Below are positions 1 through 12,100 of a DNA stretch of 64,000 bases, piece by piece. The notes below the pieces were generated by a model. The model made no database searches and was not told the DNA's origin. It saw nothing but the letters and a program-made list of their open reading frames with translations. The translations under genes and the position numbers were made by a program. Position 1 is the first letter of the stretch, and every line of letters begins with the position of its first letter. The stretch is from assembly GCA_015680685.1 (NCBI GenBank), contig MNCI01023539.1, forward strand, positions 248,280-312,279. The letters are read 5' to 3'. The DNA comes from Gnetum montanum (Eukaryota; Streptophyta; Gnetopsida; Gnetales; Gnetaceae).

Positions 1-39
1 TTCGTATGGTGGAGTGTAGGGGTACCTCGCCACTCATCA
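1..39 (+). mobile_element. 3' terminus of a nested LTR (element X)
   Basis: The first 39 bases match the last 40 bases of the other LTRs in the window (GTGTAGGGGTACCTCGCC then ACTCATCA), in plus orientation. The sequence after base 39 is the ORF2 of element A on the opposite strand, so this is the right edge of an element inserted into A. The rest lies outside the window, so a target duplication cannot be checked; the right copy would begin GCTGT. Confidence 0.8.
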
Positions 40-1846
40 GCTGTGAAGGCATCCCAAATAGCCTTCTCCTTTTCATCCACCACCTTTTTATTCTCTACTA
101 TCAAGTTGGTTAGTTTCTCCATTCTAAAATTTTTTAGCTGATCTGAGGGAACAAATTGCATAAGGTCCTACTATGCTGCTTGTAAGGCGACGAGCTGCTC
201 TTGTAGTTTTTGCACTTCAGCTTCAGCATGCTCTACCCTTACTTCTGTTAAGACCAGCTTCCCCTTTGTGGAAATGAGGTCTGATTGAATTGTTGTTACA
301 TCCTGAGGGATGTCAAATAGGGACGTCATTACTTGCCCTGTTTGAAGTAATCTATCAAGCGCATCCTCATGTTCCACAGGAGTCATTAAGGTTTTGGCCA
401 AAGTTTGAGCACCTCGTGCTCCTAAGAGATCTACCGGTGGCACAACAGGTACGTTGAAGGATTCTTTGATATGGTCTACGACCACTTCTGCAGCTCCCGC
501 AGCATTCTAGTGTTGCATGACCACCAATGTGGCCCCTTCACCAGTCTCTAACTGCACCTGGAAAGATGTCGTGTTTCCTAAGATCTATTGTGACCATCTA
601 CTTTCCCCTCCTTCTATTTGAATAGATACTTATCCCCTTGTGTGATCTAATGAAATAGTAAGCTGCATGGCATCATCGATGACGCGGAAGAGGTTTGTGT
701 CATCACGACTTCCCCAACTAACCGTTTCAACAATGGCCCTTAGATGGCTCATCGATGGTCTGTAGTCTTGCAACGGTGGTGGCTGATCCTGGCATGTGCT
801 AGGACCCGCTGCTTGTTGTTGGCTGAGACCTGTGGCTGGAGGTTGACTGGGTCCTGCAAGTTGAGTTGCAGTTGTCTCAGCCATATGTTCTTCTTCTTGT
901 TTGGGTCCCAACTCTTCGCCAGTGCTTTTTCTTGGAGCTGGCACCTTTAGCAATTCAGCATATGAAGTAGTTTGGGCCTTTCGGAGGATGTCATTGATGT
1001 ATCCCTGAATACCAGCACGTCGGCAAAGCTTTCCAATAAGATAAGGGAAAGGCAGTGCCATCCTCCCTATCTTCCGTTCTTCGAACCGCCTCAAGATCTC
1101 CAAAAAATATAGATGAGGTAGGTTAGCGTTAACCTTTCCCATCAACACTGCACATCCTCTAGCCACATATGTCAATATCCTTTTTAAGTCCTTTGTGTGG
1201 AAGAAGTGATATGTTCCAATTTTAAAGTAAACCCTTTCTTTCGTCGTCAATTCACCAAATGCTTTATCTCTACCATAAGCCTTCTCCAACCAATCCTTTC
1301 GCACATCAGGGTCTAAACGGGTAGATAACTGAGCAACCTAGGGCCCTATATTCAAAAGGTTTAACACTTCTAAAATGGCCTGCGTAGAGAAATCAACTTT
1401 CACACCACAAATATTAATNATATTCAAAAGGTTTAACACTTCTGAAATGGCCTGCGTAGAGAAATCAACTTTCACACCACAAATATTAATAGTGGTGCCT
1501 TGCTCCCTATTGTGCCAAAATTGGTACATCTCTCCCAGGTACTAGGCACCACTTTCAGAGAGGACAGGCCATAAGGGAGATCCTTTGAGGTGATCCCTAA
1601 CGGCCTCAAGAGTGAACTCTGCAAATGATTCAAAGTTCAACTCCACAATCACTGTAGCGAATGTGGACTTCTCATGGATATCCTGAATACAATCTTGAGG
1701 CAATGTGAGTTGTTGTCCCAGTTCAGGCATTGCAGTAGCTCCTCCTATTCTGCATGTTGTTTGGCAGGACCTTGTCTTCCACCTCTCCAAGCTCGTTTGC
1801 TTCCACCTTGGGTAGGACCTTCCTGCTATCCACGTTTTGGGGCCAT
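40..1846 (-). pseudogene. ORF2 of element A (conserved N-terminal domain plus coiled coil), interrupted
   Basis: The reading runs from an ATG at 1846 (MAPK start, shared with B) through several frames with stops. Conserved blocks shared with B, C and D are an ELNFESFAEFT segment, WYLG/MYQFWHN, a GVKVDFS segment followed by EVLNLLN, then YGRDKAFGELT with YFKIGTYHFF, LMGKVNANLPHLY and LPFPYLIGKLC. A Pro/Gln-rich linker follows, then DDTNLFRVIDDAMQ, HIKESFNVPVVPPVDL, and a heptad-like coiled coil (about 170-330). The VDFS-type motif loosely recalls plant transposon proteins of unknown function; no enzyme motif is visible. A single N at 1419 with a flanking repeat of about 68 bp is an assembly join. 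The C-terminus is cut at base 40. Confidence 0.75.
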
Positions 1847-1912
1847 CTGCAATCACATAGGCCAAGTGTTAGTAAGGTTGCTTTTGAAATTAAGTTATAC
1901 CTTACTGCTTAC
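1847..1912 (-). other. Intron-like leader directly upstream of ORF2 (element A)
   Basis: On the minus strand a GTAAGC donor at 1912 is followed by a TTACTAAC branch-point consensus and a TGATTGCAG acceptor that ends one base before the ORF2 ATG, giving a candidate 66-nt intron. The same arrangement, partly decayed, occurs in B (44931-44998) and D (acceptor GATTATAG before 51231). Splicing is inferred from the motifs only. Confidence 0.45.
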
Positions 1913-2315
1913 CTTAATTAAAGATCTTATGTTATAACGTGTGATCATGCCCAAAAGTTTGTAATAATGAGTCCTATGACTTAGGTGGATTCCATTTTAG
2001 TTTCCCGATATACCTAGGAGTTAAATGATTTTTAGGCACAATTATTCTAAGTGTTAGAGTTAATTACCGTAAATGATGTCCTTTGGGTGATGAAAAATTT
2101 CAAAAAAGTTAAGCACTTTTTGGCAAGTGTCCCTCCCCCATGACTAAGCTGAAAACTCCGGGTTTAAGCAGGTTCAAATGGAATTAAAATCATAGTAGCA
2201 GCGAGCAAGATATGAGGAAAAAAGCAAGGGTTAGTCAATCGCAAGTCGCAAAGAAAAATTTCAAAAACTCCCCCCATGTGAATGACAAAATGATGCTAAG
2301 TGTTGCGGGGGGTGA

Positions 2316-2395
2316 CCTATTTATAGGCGGCAGAGACGCGATATCGTGTATGATACATCGCGTACGCGATATCACGTCCCTAGTGATGTGAGACA
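2316..2395 (-). promoter_or_regulatory. Internal U3-like promoter upstream of ORF2 (element A)
   Basis: Two GATATC palindromes in CGCGATATC context (2340-2345 and 2368-2373), with a related GATACATCGCG between them, lie just upstream of a TATA box (CCTATAAATAGG, 2316-2327). This mirrors the start of the LTR U3, where GATATC copies precede CTATAAATA. The block is about 470 bp upstream of the ORF2 ATG and is far from either LTR. Promoter activity is inferred. Confidence 0.6.
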
Positions 2396-2399
2396 CCAT

Positions 2400-3861
2400 G
2401 AAAATACTGACTTTTTAAATGATTTTCTTGAAATTAACGTTGGAAATTGAGGACATTGGCTATTATCAAGGAGTTCTAGGGTAATTTCATGAATTGGAGA
2501 GGGACAATTAATGATGACGGTGTGGATTTTAGCAATAAAACCTTGGGTGGTAAGAAAAAGGGTATGTAATGGTACATTGGAATGTTGAAATTTAGAGGGA
2601 TAATAGTAGGGAAATAATGTTATGAAAATAAGCTGAGGGTAAGAAATGGTGTGTGAGAGCTACTTCATAAGTGAGAATTACAAAAGATTACGCAAGTGGG
2701 TCCTCCCCAAAGTAGGTTTCAACCTATAATGCCCTTGTGTAACCACACTTAAAGTGTCCATGGGCACTAGAAGGGTTAAATGTAATCTGCACTAACTCCA
2801 CAAAACACACACATGTAATTATCACTGGAATGAGATGAAAATTCTATGCTACATGGGACACGAGCAATAATTACCCGAACAGTGAGATGAGACGAAATAT
2901 GGAAGGGATCGTAGAGATTGGTACATGAGGTAATTGACCCAGGGCACAGTGAATCTTGCGTGTAAAGCATAATTAATGTGTCATTAACCTGTCGTTCCAA
3001 GATCAGGACCAAGTCCATCCTTCTAATCAGTGACATCGCATTATTTCATCCCATGATGAACAACTATGAGAGTACCATAACAACAAGGCATATGATCACT
3101 TGGTGTTTTTTTCAAGGGAGGAGTGATTTTTGTTTTATGGCACTTTGTTTTTCATTTTCTTTTCTCTTTTTTTTTTTGAATGCTAAATCTAGATAAATCG
3201 CCAACCTTCAGGCATGGGTGCATGTATTTCCAATGGGACCCCCTAGCATAGCATTAATTTTTGAGTGCCCTTTTGATTACTCTTACTCCCATTTTTCNCA
3301 ACCTTCAGGCATGGGTGCATGTCTTTCCAGTGGGACCCCCTAGAACAACGTTTGATTTTTGAGTGCCCTTTGATTACTCTTACTCCCATTTTCGTTAAAT
3401 CGACAAGGATCTTAGTACAACCATGTTACATGATAACTCCCACAGACGTCATCAAAGAGAATCCGCAAGTCCCCTTGATGTCACACCCTAATCATTTCCT
3501 CTTGGTCCATCCTTCTTCATCTGGGTACAATGAATACAAAATTAATTTTTAAGTTTTAAGAATGTCAAAAATATCACTGTACCCTTGAACATAACCTCTT
3601 TATTTGTAGAATGGATGAGTGGGTGTAATGGGCTCACTGTTCCAAATAATTGATCACTCGAGACACGATAACATAAAACACACCTCAACCAATGATCCAC
3701 ATGAGTGTTTCATCCGTAGATGAGATTACTTACAAAAACGTAACAAGACAAAAATACCAAAAAGACAAAAAGATAAAAGAATAAGTTGAAAAAATGAAAA
3801 ATTGGAAAACAAAAATTGAAAAATAAAAGAAAATAAAAATGGTTATTAATCCCGCTTGTTA
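2400..3861 (-). other. Conserved non-coding block between gag and the internal promoter (element A)
   Basis: No credible ORF is present, yet blocks are shared with B (43023-44424) and C (57373-58684). On the minus strand these are an A/T-rich tract just after the gag stop (3745-3842), GTGTGACATCAAGGGGACTT with GGATTCTCTTT, a GGTCCCACTGGAAAGACATG block followed by CACCCATGCCTGAAGG, and a poly-A-like tract near 3165-3178. A single N at 3298 has an imperfect repeat of about 88 bp on both sides and is most likely an unmerged contig overlap. Confidence 0.6.
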
Positions 3862-5841
3862 TTAGAATGGGGGATATCCCTCATAGCTAAATGGTTGAGG
3901 ATGGCATGGATTAATAACTGACGACTGGGATCCTTGCATTTGAAAGTATTCTAGCTTGGTCATATTTACCCCATCGGATTTCACACACTTGATTATAATG
4001 AGCATAGTGGGGCAATTTATACGATGTAGTTCCCAGATAACGAGTTGACCCACTATGATGTTTGTAACTGTTAGATGGTATGCAAGGATTGGGTTGTCGC
4101 TCTCCACAATTGTGTTCATTAGGCTAGATTGTTGTTGGAGTGTGAGTTGGTGGCCCTAATGAAGTTACATGAGGCGTTGGGTTCGAAGGTAAGGGTGCAC
4201 CATAGTGTGGGACTTGTGCTAGGTTGGAAGATATAGTGGCCTCGGAATTGTGTTGTCCCTTCTTACGGCCGTGTTTAAAGAAAGGACGCTGTTGATGTTG
4301 ATGAGGCTTTTCACTACTGTTAGTAGTAGTAGCACAAGTGTTGTTCATGGGTTGTTGCAGTGGTGCAGACACCTTAGGAATAGTTGGTGGCATTGTAGAA
4401 GGAGGGAAAGGATGAGAATGTTGAACGTTAGGAGGAGTATAAAGTAAACAAGGTGGTGGTTGTGTTGGAGGCATGGGTTGATAGTATTGAGGAGAGTGGT
4501 ACTATGATGAGATAGAGTATGTTGGCTCAGTTGGAGAAATAGGATGTTGAACAAAATAAACATTTGGATTCAGATGATATGAAGGATGTCTCCAGTCTAG
4601 TGGTGGTCTCCCCCACGACTGGAATTGTTTCCACTATGATTGAACACAGTATCTCTGTAACAACTCTAGATGTAATGTATTTTCCCAATGCTCATGTAAA
4701 TGTAACAATATTGGGCATTGGCCTTTGGGCTGATTGTACAGGCATATGTTGCATTTATATGTATGATTGGCAGTTGAGCTCTTATTTTCTTTATCCCTTC
4801 TTTCCTATTGTCTATTATTTTGTCCTGCTTCTTAGGTTAACAAAACTCTATCTCCAATAACGTTGATAAATTCTCCATACTTTTGATACGTCCATTCCAA
4901 CATCTTATCGATCTTTGCGTTGACCTCTTCTAATGTTTGTTGTGTTGGCAAAGATGATGTTTCCACCTTGAGATTGGTTGATTTCTCCTTTTTATGATCA
5001 TGGACCTTTGTTAAGTTGAAATTTTGATCCCATTTATGTTTTTCAACACTCTCCCATCTAGCCAATTCTCCTTCTTATTTTGCTACCCGCTTAATAAGCT
5101 CTTGGACTTGATGGATTCATAGTTCATATAGTTGACCTTGGGCATACATTCCTAAGGTCTCTCTTGTTTCATTACGTAGCCCATCAATCATATGGTACAT
5201 TAGCCTTTCCTCGGAAAACCCATGGCCTGGACAGTTGTTTAACAGTGCGTAATATCTTTCTAAGGCCATGTCCAAGGGTTCATGTTGTGCTTGTTTCCAT
5301 CCTTGGATTTGTTTCCTCAAGGCTGACACTCTTGCATAGGTTTGATATTTTTTGTTAAAAACATCTACCATTGTTGACCAACGTTGTATTGAATTTGGTT
5401 TTAATGATCTATACCATACTTTTGCTTGGTCAACGAGTGTCATAGAAAAGAGCTTAAGTTTTTTCCATCCATTGTCAATGTTGTTCCATGTGTAGGCATC
5501 GTAGAAGGCTTGTAAATGTTGATGCATATCTAAATCATAGCCTCCTAAAAAAGTAGGGAAGTTGTTTAAATCGAGCCTAGGTAGACAGCTCTCTTTACGA
5601 TGCCTACGTGAGATTCGAACAGCCTCTTGTATTTGCATTAAGTTTGTAGTGGCCAGTGGGGGTTCATTGTCATTGGGTAAGTTATACTTTCGTGCGTTGT
5701 GATGATGTTTTTTTGTTCATGTTTATAAGAAACCCCCACTTTGGGTTGCATACTCCAATCTTTATTGTCATATAGTTCGTTGGTTATCTAATGAACTTCC
5801 TCACTAAGTGTGGCATTATTGTAATCTTGTAGGAGAGGCAT
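3862..5841 (-). pseudogene. gag of element A
   Basis: The reading starts at an ATG (5841) and ends at the TAA at 3862-3864. The most intact stretch is 5117-5638, a retrotransposon gag domain: the block WKKLKLFSMTLVDQAKVWYR, then WSTMVDVFNKKYQ, then the RETLGMYAQGQLYEL signature shared by every gag copy in the window. Downstream are a coiled-coil segment (4832-5065), a Pro/His/Gln-rich stretch (4124-4474) and the C-terminal tail FSYEGYPPF. Stops and frame changes make it non-functional. Gag forms the particle shell around element RNA. The gag ancestry is clear from the conserved domain. Confidence 0.85.
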
Positions 5842-5954
5842 TGTTTAAAGTTGTGTGTGAATTTGGATGTGACTTTTTATAATTACTTCTTTCTAAGAGA
5901 TATATCATTAAGTCCTTTTACAGCAACCTTGTATGATATAACTAATCTAGATCA

Positions 5955-5982
5955 CTAGCACCGTCCCCGACAACGGTGCCAA
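5955..5982 (-). other. Primer binding site, tRNA-Asp type (element A)
   Basis: The minus strand immediately inside the LTR reads TTGGCACCGTTGTCGGGGA. This matches the complement of the 3' end of plant tRNA-Asp (TGGCGCCGTTGCCGGGGA) except for two transitions (G-to-A and C-to-T). Athila/Tat-group Ty3/Gypsy elements commonly use this primer. It fixes the element orientation as minus. Confidence 0.75.
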
Positions 5983-6807
5983 TGATGAGTGGCGAGGTAC
6001 CCCTACACTCAACCATACGAATACGAGTGTTCTCATGCGTGATCTAGTCAAACTCTGCAGACAGACTAGTTGTGGCACCTAGACAGTTATCCTTAGGTCG
6101 CAGTTTGCTGTCTTCCCACCTGGACTAGTATTATATTTGTCACATATGGTTTAGTCCAGAGTGAGGTGTACGATGTGTTCCTAATCTAATGCTACTCCTG
6201 AAGGCAGTGGAAGGTAATATTAACTAAGCTAGGAGGAAAGGGTAAGAGAAAATCTAATCTAGCCTAAGTGCGATGAGCATCCATTCCTTGATTATCTGTA
6301 CACATCTTGGACTTTGTGCATGACTACCACTGGGATTACCAAGCGCAGATTCTAGGTACGCCACTGGGTTACCAAGTAATCACACTTAAATGCTCATAAT
6401 CAAGTCATACTCATTCCGTGTTCTAACGTGAGTTTAAGGGTGAGAGAGACTAAAAATAGTAAATAACAATTAAATAAATAAATAAACAAAGTGAATGTTG
6501 CAATGATGAAGTAATCTCGATCTTTATTTCTAGTCATGTGCATGTCCAAGTACGTCACACTCGAATAAAGGATGCCGTACAATTACATTCACCACACTGC
6601 GGGCAAACACTAGCAAATAATCTATCTCTAGAGGGATCAAACTGCCAGAGTTTCGCTACAATCTAACCTATTGATATGAAACAAGGGAGATCTGCTTCTT
6701 ATTTATAGACATGGCGACAAACTATGATATCACGTACATGATATCGCAGGGGAAGAAGCGATATCACGTATGCGATATTGTAGCCCATGCGATATCGTGT
6801 CCCATCA
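5983..6807 (-). repeat. 5' LTR of element A
   Basis: The LTR is 825 bp. On the minus strand it begins TGATGGGACACGATATCG and ends ACTCATCA. U3 holds several GATATC or near-GATATC palindromes (about 6720-6797) upstream of a TATA box (CTATAAATAAG, about 6698-6709). The terminal TACCTCGCCACTCATCA is shared with the solo LTR and element B. The flanking sequence at 6808 is gag of element E. Confidence 0.85.
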
Positions 6808-8770
6808 ATAGGTTTATCATTTATGTCTTGTGTTGGAGTGGTGATGGTTATTGGCTTTTGTGTATGATTAGGAGACATCATTTTTGTGAGGAAGGTTGTT
6901 GCATCAAATTGGCCTTGTGCTGGTTCAAGTGATGTAGTAGGTCCATGAGTGTTTTGCTTTAGCTTACAACCTTTCCTCCAAAAGGGACGTTTTTGAGACT
7001 TTGGTTGAGATCTACTAGTGTTATCATTAACATGTATTTTCGTAGCACAAGTGACATTCTCTCTTAGATGTTGTGATGCTAAACCTTCCTATGTTGTTGG
7101 AGATGACATATGGTGGAGGTGAGTATGAGAATATTGAGGATATGATGCAGGGTGAGAGGTGTGAGGTGGTGATCTCATATAAGATGTTGCAAGATAATGA
7201 TATTTGGGAGAATGGTAGTAGTGATTTAAAGTAGAGAAAGTAAAACTAGTTGGTGAAACAGGGTGTTAAACATAATATCCATGTGGATTCAATTAGTAAG
7301 AAGGATAGGGTTGGTTTGATGGTGGCCTCCCCCACGACTATGGTTGTTGCCACTGCAATTGATGCCAGTGTTGAGGCTAGTAATAAGTCCTCCCAGGATA
7401 GTACGGTTGGTTTTGGGGTTGTCTAAAATTACTGTGCAAAAGAGAAAATCTCCTGGGCATGTACTTTTGTACAAACTTTAGATTTAATGCCTCTACCCAG
7501 CTATTATGTAAATGCAAAAAAATTGGGAAATGGCCCTTTTGATGGTCATAAATGCAAATGTCACCTCCATTATCTTCATCTGTGGTTGAGTCTATAGCCT
7601 CACTTTCTTCAACCATGTTTCATGTTTGTCGATAAGTGTTCCTAGCTATTTCTTGGTTCTTTTTCCTTCTTTTGTTGTGCTCACTTAATTTGCTTTGTGT
7701 TACTGTCTCCTCTATGGTTTCTACACAAGTTTTAACTTTCTCATTCATTAATTCCAACATCTTATCCAATTTTTCTTCAAGCTAAACAAGAGAATTTTGT
7801 ATTGGCAAGGTTCATTGTAAAATCATCTCATCAAGAGCTGCCTCCTTTTCCTCATCATAGATATGGACCCTTTTCTTTTGAAGAGTTGGGTCCCATTTGT
7901 TTTCCTCAACATTCTCCCATTTGCACAACCCTCCGTCTTCTTTTACCACATGCTAAATCAACTCTTGGATCTGATGGGTTCGTAGCTTGTATAATTGACC
8001 TGGAGCATACATCCCAAGGGTCTCCCTTGTTTCATTATGAAACCCATCTATGATGTGGAAAAGTTGCCTTTCCTCAAAGAAAACATGGCCTATGCATCTA
8101 TGTAGTAGTGAATAGTATCTATCCAAGGCCACATCCAAGGGTTCATGATTTTCTTGCTTCCACTCTTGGATTTGTCTCCTTAGGTTGGAGACTCTTTCAT
8201 GGGCTTGGTATTTTTCATTGAAAAGCTCCAGCATTGTGGACCACTGGTGAATGAAACTTGGTTCCAACAATCTATACCAACTTTCAACTTCATTGATTAA
8301 TGTCCTAGGAAAGAGCTTAAGCTTTTTCCATCCATTCTCAATGTTGTACGAGGAACAAGCATCATGGAAGGCTTGTATATGATGTTGTGGATCCAAGTTG
8401 TAGCCTCCCGCAAATTTAGGGATATTGTTTATATCAAGCCTAGGTAAGTGACTATCCTTGTAATTCTTGTGAGGTATTTTAACTACCTCCGTGATCTACA
8501 TCAAGCTCTTAGTAGCCAACAAAGGTTCATCGTCATCATGTTGTGATGAAAATTTCTATTTCTATTCATTTGATTGTGAAGATCTTGTCTATGCTCGTGG
8601 TGATGTCTTTGATTTTTCCCTTAGGCTCGATTTTGATCTTTGTCTTAACCCCATAGTGGGGCTCTATCTCTATACCCATGTTCATCTTTAGCAGAACTAG
8701 ACATTGAAGAGGAAGAGGAAGATGAGGAATTGGAAGAATCGTCGTGGCTTCTATAGTTTAGAACACTATA
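6808..8770 (-). pseudogene. gag of element E, broken by element A
   Basis: This is another copy of the gag gene family on the minus strand. The best stretch, 7953-8396, has the block WKKLKLFPRTLINEVESWYR, WSTMLELFNEKYQ, and RETLGMYAPGQLYKL followed by the QIQELI helix. A decayed zinc-knuckle-like segment (CIYDHQKG) lies near 7530-7560, and the Pro/Tyr-rich C-terminal region runs to the element A junction at 6808. At the 5' side the homology stops near 8770, upstream of the expected gag start, and A/T-rich DNA follows. Element E therefore lost its 5' LTR here, and its 3' part lies beyond A, outside the window. Confidence 0.75.
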
Positions 8771-9030
8771 CCTGGTTAACAATAAGCAACATTATTATTA
8801 AAACATAATAAGAAAATCACATCAAAGATAAACAAAAATATACAAGAAGGTGTAAAATATTTAAGAAAAATAAAACATACTAACGATGTTGTAAAACAAA
8901 AACGTTGAAAAATTAATAACATAAAAACAAAAAGGTGTAAGATAAAAAATGTGTAAAACAAAAAGTTCTAAAAGTAACAAGGTGTAAAACAAAAAGACGA
9001 AAAACTAAGGAGTCACTTATATAACTAGCA
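8771..9030. other. A/T-rich junction between elements E and F
   Basis: The stretch is low in complexity, with repeated GTGTAAAACAAAAA and AACAAAAAG words. No LTR terminus was seen, although the 3' end of F and the 5' end of E would both be expected nearby. It is probably a deletion or rearrangement scar, or the remnant of the post-pol region of F. Confidence 0.4.
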
Positions 9031-9109
9031 TGGATGGCCATCTTCCCCATGACTAAGTTGAAGGAAGGAGATCTGAAAGATTGAGAGTGGTTGTTTATCC
9101 GATGAGGCA

Positions 9110-12100
9110 TTTGTTGCACTAGCTTGCTTAGGCTCATGAAAAGGTTTGACTTATTGTATGTTGACAAACTATTTCTTCTTTGGGCTCTCAGGTTTGTTGA
9201 TCAACATGGCCCCAAAAGGAAAAGTTTCATAAATTATATAAAGTCCTTTCCACAACATCTGGAACTTAGTTCGTTGAGGTACATGTGTGGGGTTCTAGTA
9301 GAAGACCTTACCTCCTGGTTGAAATTTGACTTCCCTAATTTTAAGGTCATGGCATATTTTTTTTTGAATGCCTTATGCAACTTATTAGATGATAGGACCA
9401 CCAATCAATTTTCATCTAGAAAGTTGAAATTCATTAATCTTTCTTTTTATGCTAGACTTAAGTCAAGGTCAAGGTCACAAGCTGTTGAAAGTGTACAAAG
9501 CTTAGATTGAATAGGAAGTGATGGTAATTTCCCATACACTAGCTCATAGGAGGAATAGCCTATAGGAAGTTTCCATGTTGAGCGGTAGGCCTAAAGGGCA
9601 TTGTTGAGTTTTTTGCTTCAATCTTTCCTATATTTGCTAACAATTCTTGTTAGAATCTTTGTGATTTCCTTATTGGTAACCTTAGCTTGACTGGCTTGGG
9701 GCTGGTAAGGTGTTGTTAGTTTATGTTCAACCCCCAAGTGTTGCATGAGTTTCCAAAAGGTAGCATCTATAAAGTGGGTTCCATTGTCAAAAATTAATGC
9801 ATGTGGCACACCAAACCTATTTACAACATTTTTTTGTACAAACTGAGTAGCAGTAGAAGATGTACAATCGATGACAGCTGCTACTTCTACCCATTTCATA
9901 CAATAGTCAACAATGACTATGATGTACATCTTTTCATTTGACATGGGCATGATGGACCCATGAAATCAATGCCCCAGATGTCGAAGGATTCTAATGGTTG
10001 GATTCATTTTTAAGGTTCCTCCTTTCAAGCAGTCATTCCACCATCTCATTGGAAACATTCACAAAAGTGGACATATTGATGAGCATCCCTGAAGATTGTT
10101 AGCTAATAACACCCTACCATTAATATTTTAATGGCCATGCGTCTCCCAACATAGTGGCCCCCACAAGAACCTTCATAAGCATCCTATAGAATGCACAGTT
10201 GATCAACATTAGGGACATATCAAAAACCAGGCCATCAACGCACACCTTGTAGAGGTGTTCGGTGATCTCCATGAAGCATTTCACCTTGTGAAAAAACTGT
10301 TGCTTCTTTCAATGGTCCAACCCTTATGGCATCTCTTGGGTAAGAAGATAGGTAAGAATGTCATCATACCATTTAAGGTTAGTGGGAAATTATTCAATTA
10401 TAGCCCCAACAAAGAGGAGTTCATTAGGAAACTGATCAGATAGTAGGCTTTCATCATCTTTGTTGTCCCATCACAATTGAGACAAGTGATCAGCAACCAC
10501 ATTCTCAGCACCTTTTCAATCTACCATCATAAGATTGAATTCCTGTAAGATCACTAGCCACTGTATGACATGGGGGCTCACCATTGGCTTGTTCATGAGG
10601 AAGCAAATGGCACTGTGGTCTATGTGCATAAACACTTTGTATCCAAGTACATAGTGCCTACACTTTTTTAGAGCAAACACCACTACCATCAAATCTTTTT
10701 TTGTGGTGGTGTAGTTCAATTGTGCACCCACAATGCTTTGGCTTGCGCAATGGATGTAATATGGATGTTTCTTGTCATCCAACTGCATAAGCACAACTCC
10801 CAAGGCATAATTTGATGCATCCATCATAACATAAAACGATCTAGACTAGTTAGGTGCTTGTAAAATTGGAATTTCTACAAGTTTTTCCTTTAGCTATTGG
10901 AATGCTTTTTCACATTCCTTAGTCCAGACAAATAGAGCATCTTTCTTTGTTAGCTCAACCAATGGTTTTGCAATCTCTATGAACTACTGGTAGTAGCCAA
11001 TGTGTTCAAGGAATGATTGAACATCTTTTACAGTTTCTAGTTGGCGAGTGATTCCTTGGATGACCCTTATCTTTTCAAGGTTGATCTCAATTCCTACTTG
11101 TGAGATTTTGTGCCCCAATACAATGCCCTCCTAGACAATCAGATGAATCTTTTGCCAATTGAGCCACAAGTTTGTTTCCACATATCTTTTTAGCACTTGC
11201 TCAAGGTAGTCCAAGGCTTACTCGAATCTAGCACCATAAGTGGAGAAGTCATCAAGAAAAACTTTCACTCTCCTACCAATCTGCTACTAAAAGATGCTTA
11301 AGACTAGGCATTGGAATGTAGCAGGAGAATTGCACATACCAAAAGGCATATTGTGATATGCAAAGGTTCCCTAGAGACTCGTGAATGTTGTTTTGGCCTA
11401 GTCCTCTGGCATGATCTACATTTTGTTATAACCACTATAACAATCAAAAAAACTATAATAGCAATGCCCAAATATGGTACCTAACACTTGATCAACTAAT
11501 GGCAATGGAAAATGATCCTTAAATGTTACCATATATAACAGTCAAAAATTGATGCAAACTTGTCACTTGCCACCTTTCTTTAGCACAATCGTGAGTGGAC
11601 TAACCCACTCACTATCCGCAATGGGATAGATAAACCTTACCTTAAGGAGTTATTCGATCTTCTCTTTGATGATCTACTTCAATTTGGAATTCAATCTCCT
11701 TTGTGGCTACCCCTTTGGCTTCATGGCCTGATCAATGTCGCTACAATGCTAGCATATCCTAGGATCAATCCCTGTGAGATCAAGATATGACCAAGCAAAG
11801 ATTGTTGACCATTCTTCAACCACATTTAACAGCATCTATTTCTATTCAAGAGCAATATTTGCATTGATTATTACCAACTTTTCATTTTTTAAGAATACAT
11901 ATTCCATGCCGGTAGGTAGACTTTTTAATTCAAGGGGCTCATGCTTGAAACTTTTAGGAGTTTCCATCTCTTCTCAATAGGTATCATCATTTACATTATT
12001 AGAGAGTTGGTGATGAACTTACTCTAGTTCATCCATGCTTGCAACATATGCGCATGTTAGGCTCTCACTAGGTTCCATGCAAAGTGTGCTACTTTCAAAA

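Larger units (their letters stand above)
40..6807 (-). mobile_element. Element A: pol-less Ty3/Gypsy-type LTR retroelement, 5' part
   Basis: On the minus strand the order is 5' LTR (6807-5983), tRNA-Asp-type primer site, gag (5841-3862), a non-coding block, an internal TATA promoter (about 2395-2316), and ORF2 from 1846 to the window edge. No protease, reverse transcriptase, RNase H or integrase is present between gag and ORF2. The same order is seen in elements B and C. ORF2 is cut at base 40 by another LTR, and the 3' LTR lies outside the window. The element itself sits inside the gag of element E. Confidence 0.85.

Noticed and set aside
1351-1489. 68-bp tandem duplication in ORF2 of element A
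   Set aside because: An N separates the two near-identical copies. It is treated as an assembly overlap rather than a real duplication.
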